Assembly: GCA_022563115.1 (NCBI GenBank)
Contig: JADFNY010000182.1
Location: 1 to 7,515 of the forward strand
Source of the DNA: Acidobacteriota bacterium
GTDB lineage: Bacteria > Acidobacteriota > UBA890
Reading direction: 5' to 3'
DNA length: 7,515 nucleotides
Part shown: positions 6,292-7,515 of the stretch, in pieces
Position numbering within the stretch: position 1 is the stretch's first letter
Layout of the letters: each line of letters opens with the position of its first letter
The notes under the pieces: generated by a model
Database searches by the model: none
What the model was told of the DNA's origin: nothing
What the model saw: the letters and a program-made list of their open reading frames with translations, nothing else
Position numbers and translations under genes: made by a program

Positions 6292-7515
6292 GTGGCGGAC
6301 CCCGCGCCCAGAGGCGCAGCCTCCTTCGACCCCCACGTCTACGCGATCATCATGGCGGGTGGCGGGGGCACGAGGTTCTGGCCGTTGTCGCGCCGGAGCC
6401 GGCCGAAGCAGTTTCTTTCGATCACCGGCGAACGGTCGCTTCTGGAAACCACCTGGGATCGGGCGTTGGACGTGGTTTCCGGGCCGGACCAGGTGATCGT
6501 GGTCACCGCCAACGACTATGCGGACATGACCCACGAGCAGCTCCCGGAGCTGCCCCACGACAATCTCCTGCTCGAGCCGCAGGCGCGCAACACGGCGCCG
6601 TGCATCGCCTGGGCAACCGCGTTCATTCGCCAGCGGGACGCCGACGCCGTGGAAGTGGTGATGCCGGCGGATCACCTGATCGGGGACCGTGAGGCCTTCA
6701 GGTCCGCGGTTTCGACCGCCATCGAGGCAGCGCGCCAACACGGCGTGTTGGCGACCTTCGGTGTGCCGCCGCGCTACCCCGAGACCGGCTACGGCTACAT
6801 CGAAGCGGGCGACGCGCTGCCGCCGGTCGGCGAGGCGGGCATCGAGGTCTTCCGGGTCAAGAAATTCCGCGAAAAGCCCGATCTCGAGGCCGCAGAGCGC
6901 TACGTGGCGGCGGGCAACTACTTCTGGAACAGCGGCATCTTCGTCTGGACGGCGGCGGAGATCTGGAAGTCGTTCGAGGAGTACCTGCCGGAGGTCTGCG
7001 GCGCTGCCGCGGGCATGCTCGAAACCACCGACCACGAGGCCCGCGCCGTTACCTACGCCGAGATGCCGGCTACCTCGATCGACTTCGGGGTCATGGAGCG
7101 GGCCAAGAACGTCGCCACCGTCAGGGCCGGCTTCGACTGGTCCGATGTCGGGTCGTGGGCGGCGCTGCACGAGGTCAGCGATAAGGACGAGGGCGACAAC
7201 GTGGTTGTTGAACCGGTCGATGAGACAACGGGGACCACAGACGTCACTGTAACCTTCTCGACGGTAACCGAATCCGGCACGACGAGCCTGACCACCAGCA
7301 GTACCGGCCAGCCGGCGCCAGAGGGCTTCAAACTCGGCAATCCTAAAACATACTTCGATCTGACGACCACGACGACGTTCTCTGGTTCTATCATCGTCTG
7401 TATCGACTACAGCGGAATGAGCTTCAAGGGCAAAGAGGAGAAGCTGAAGCTGTTCCATTTTGAAGTTACCACGGGCGATGGAACAGCGAACGCGTGGGTA
7501 GACAGCACGATCTCG
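6292..7515 (+). CDS. manC: Mannose-1-phosphate guanylyltransferase joined in frame to a Thr-rich secreted-protein domain (3' partial)
   Basis: The frame starts at GTG 6292 and is open to the window end (408 codons). Residues 15-300 are a clear GDP-mannose pyrophosphorylase catalytic domain. They include the GTP-binding signature IMAGGGGTRFWPLSRRSRP (20-38) followed by KQF, EPQARNTAP (95-103), the PADH metal motif (D127), GYGYIEAG, FREKPD with E194-K195-P196, YFWNSGIF (210-217), SIDFGVME (263-270) and WSDVGSW (283-289). The enzyme makes GDP-mannose from mannose-1-P and GTP for surface polysaccharides, in the cytosol. After residue 303 the usual C-terminal beta-helix segment (about 60 residues in the short ManC type) is replaced by about 105 residues of an unrelated Thr/Ser-rich domain. 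The downstream codons use more A/T at third positions. A cytosolic nucleotidyltransferase fused to an extracellular domain makes no evident functional sense, so I suspect a chimeric join or recent rearrangement. It probably shares a transcript with the truncated mutase 4 bp upstream. Confidence 0.85.
   Translation, partial: MADPAPRGAASFDPHVYAIIMAGGGGTRFWPLSRRSRPKQFLSITGERSLLETTWDRALDVVSGPDQVIVVTANDYADMTHEQLPELPHDNLLLEPQARNTAPCIAWATAFIRQRDADAVEVVMPADHLIGDREAFRSAVSTAIEAARQHGVLATFGVPPRYPETGYGYIEAGDALPPVGEAGIEVFRVKKFREKPDLEAAERYVAAGNYFWNSGIFVWTAAEIWKSFEEYLPEVCGAAAGMLETTDHEARAVTYAEMPATSIDFGVMERAKNVATVRAGFDWSDVGSWAALHEVSDKDEGDNVVVEPVDETTGTTDVTVTFSTVTESGTTSLTTSSTGQPAPEGFKLGNPKTYFDLTTTTTFSGSIIVCIDYSGMSFKGKEEKLKLFHFEVTTGDGTANAWVDSTIS
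7195..7515 (+). other. Thr/Ser-rich extracellular-type domain fused after the guanylyltransferase
   Basis: From about 7201 the frame reads VVVEPVDETTGTTDVTVTF, then a T/S run, PEGFKLGNP, TYFDLTTTTTFSG, SIIVCIDYSG, and KLKLFHFE followed by W-V-D. I recognise this as a recurring beta-rich module in secreted or cell-surface proteins of environmental bacteria (pattern VDxxTGTTPVTxTFxNVT...PPxGFxLGxPPxYYDIxTTAxFSGxVxVCI). Its function is unknown to me. The window ends within the module. Base composition is visibly less GC-rich than upstream, for example with codons gtt, gaa, aca, act, gta, aaa, aat and cct. Confidence 0.65.

Noticed and set aside
6172..7458. Long minus-strand open frame (428 codons) opposite the guanylyltransferase
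   Set aside because: Low-complexity Arg/Asp/Gly/Val-rich translation. The plus strand carries all guanylyltransferase motifs in order. Its openness through the junction is not evidence for a gene.
1..7515. tRNA, rRNA, CRISPR array, insertion sequence or transposase
   Set aside because: No regularly spaced direct repeats, no terminal inverted repeats, no transposase-like frame and no tRNA cloverleaf were seen on either strand by eye.

Overview
This window is GC-rich, gene-dense DNA that looks like a Gram-negative or Gram-negative-like environmental bacterium. The sequence does not fix the phylum. The gene mix (TolA/CpoB-style TPR repeats, M16 peptidase, Nif3 protein, GDP-mannose genes, and a Thr-rich secreted domain common in metagenomic delta-proteobacteria-like lineages) is only suggestive. 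It probably comes from a metagenomic contig.

Layout: (a) 1-1385 (+) is the 3' part of a reading frame that begins with TPR repeats and changes abruptly near base 340 into an M16 zinc-peptidase-like protein lacking the part that carries the HxxEH motif. (b) 1387-2127 (+) is an intact Nif3/YbgI-family dinuclear metal protein. (c) 2190-3083 and 3086-4219 (+) are a tightly coupled pair, a COG3375-like GNAT acyltransferase and a MenC-type enolase-superfamily enzyme. The pair resembles the N-succinylamino acid racemase pathway for turning D- into L-amino acids. (d) 4220-4363 is a short convergent intergenic gap. (e) 4364-5851 (-) is an intact DASS/SLC13 anion or dicarboxylate:sodium symporter. (f) 5874-6287 (+) is a phosphomannomutase/phosphoglucomutase reduced to 137 aa by a large in-frame internal deletion. 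(g) 6292-7515 (+, runs off the end) is mannose-1-phosphate guanylyltransferase, which loses its identity near base 7205 and continues in frame into a Thr/Ser-rich secreted-protein domain with different base composition.

The middle genes (1387-5851) look complete and ordinary. The GNAT/racemase pair is the one coherent small pathway. The mutase and guanylyltransferase would normally act together to make GDP-mannose for surface polysaccharide, but neither is complete here.

The most striking feature is three protein-level junctions (about 327-359, 6132-6152 and 7195-7215). At each, one conserved protein stops and another protein, or a distant part of the same protein, starts without breaking the reading frame. 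They may be assembly or recombination joins at short in-phase matches, which high-GC codon periodicity would favour, or they may be real rearrangements. Read-level evidence is needed to decide.
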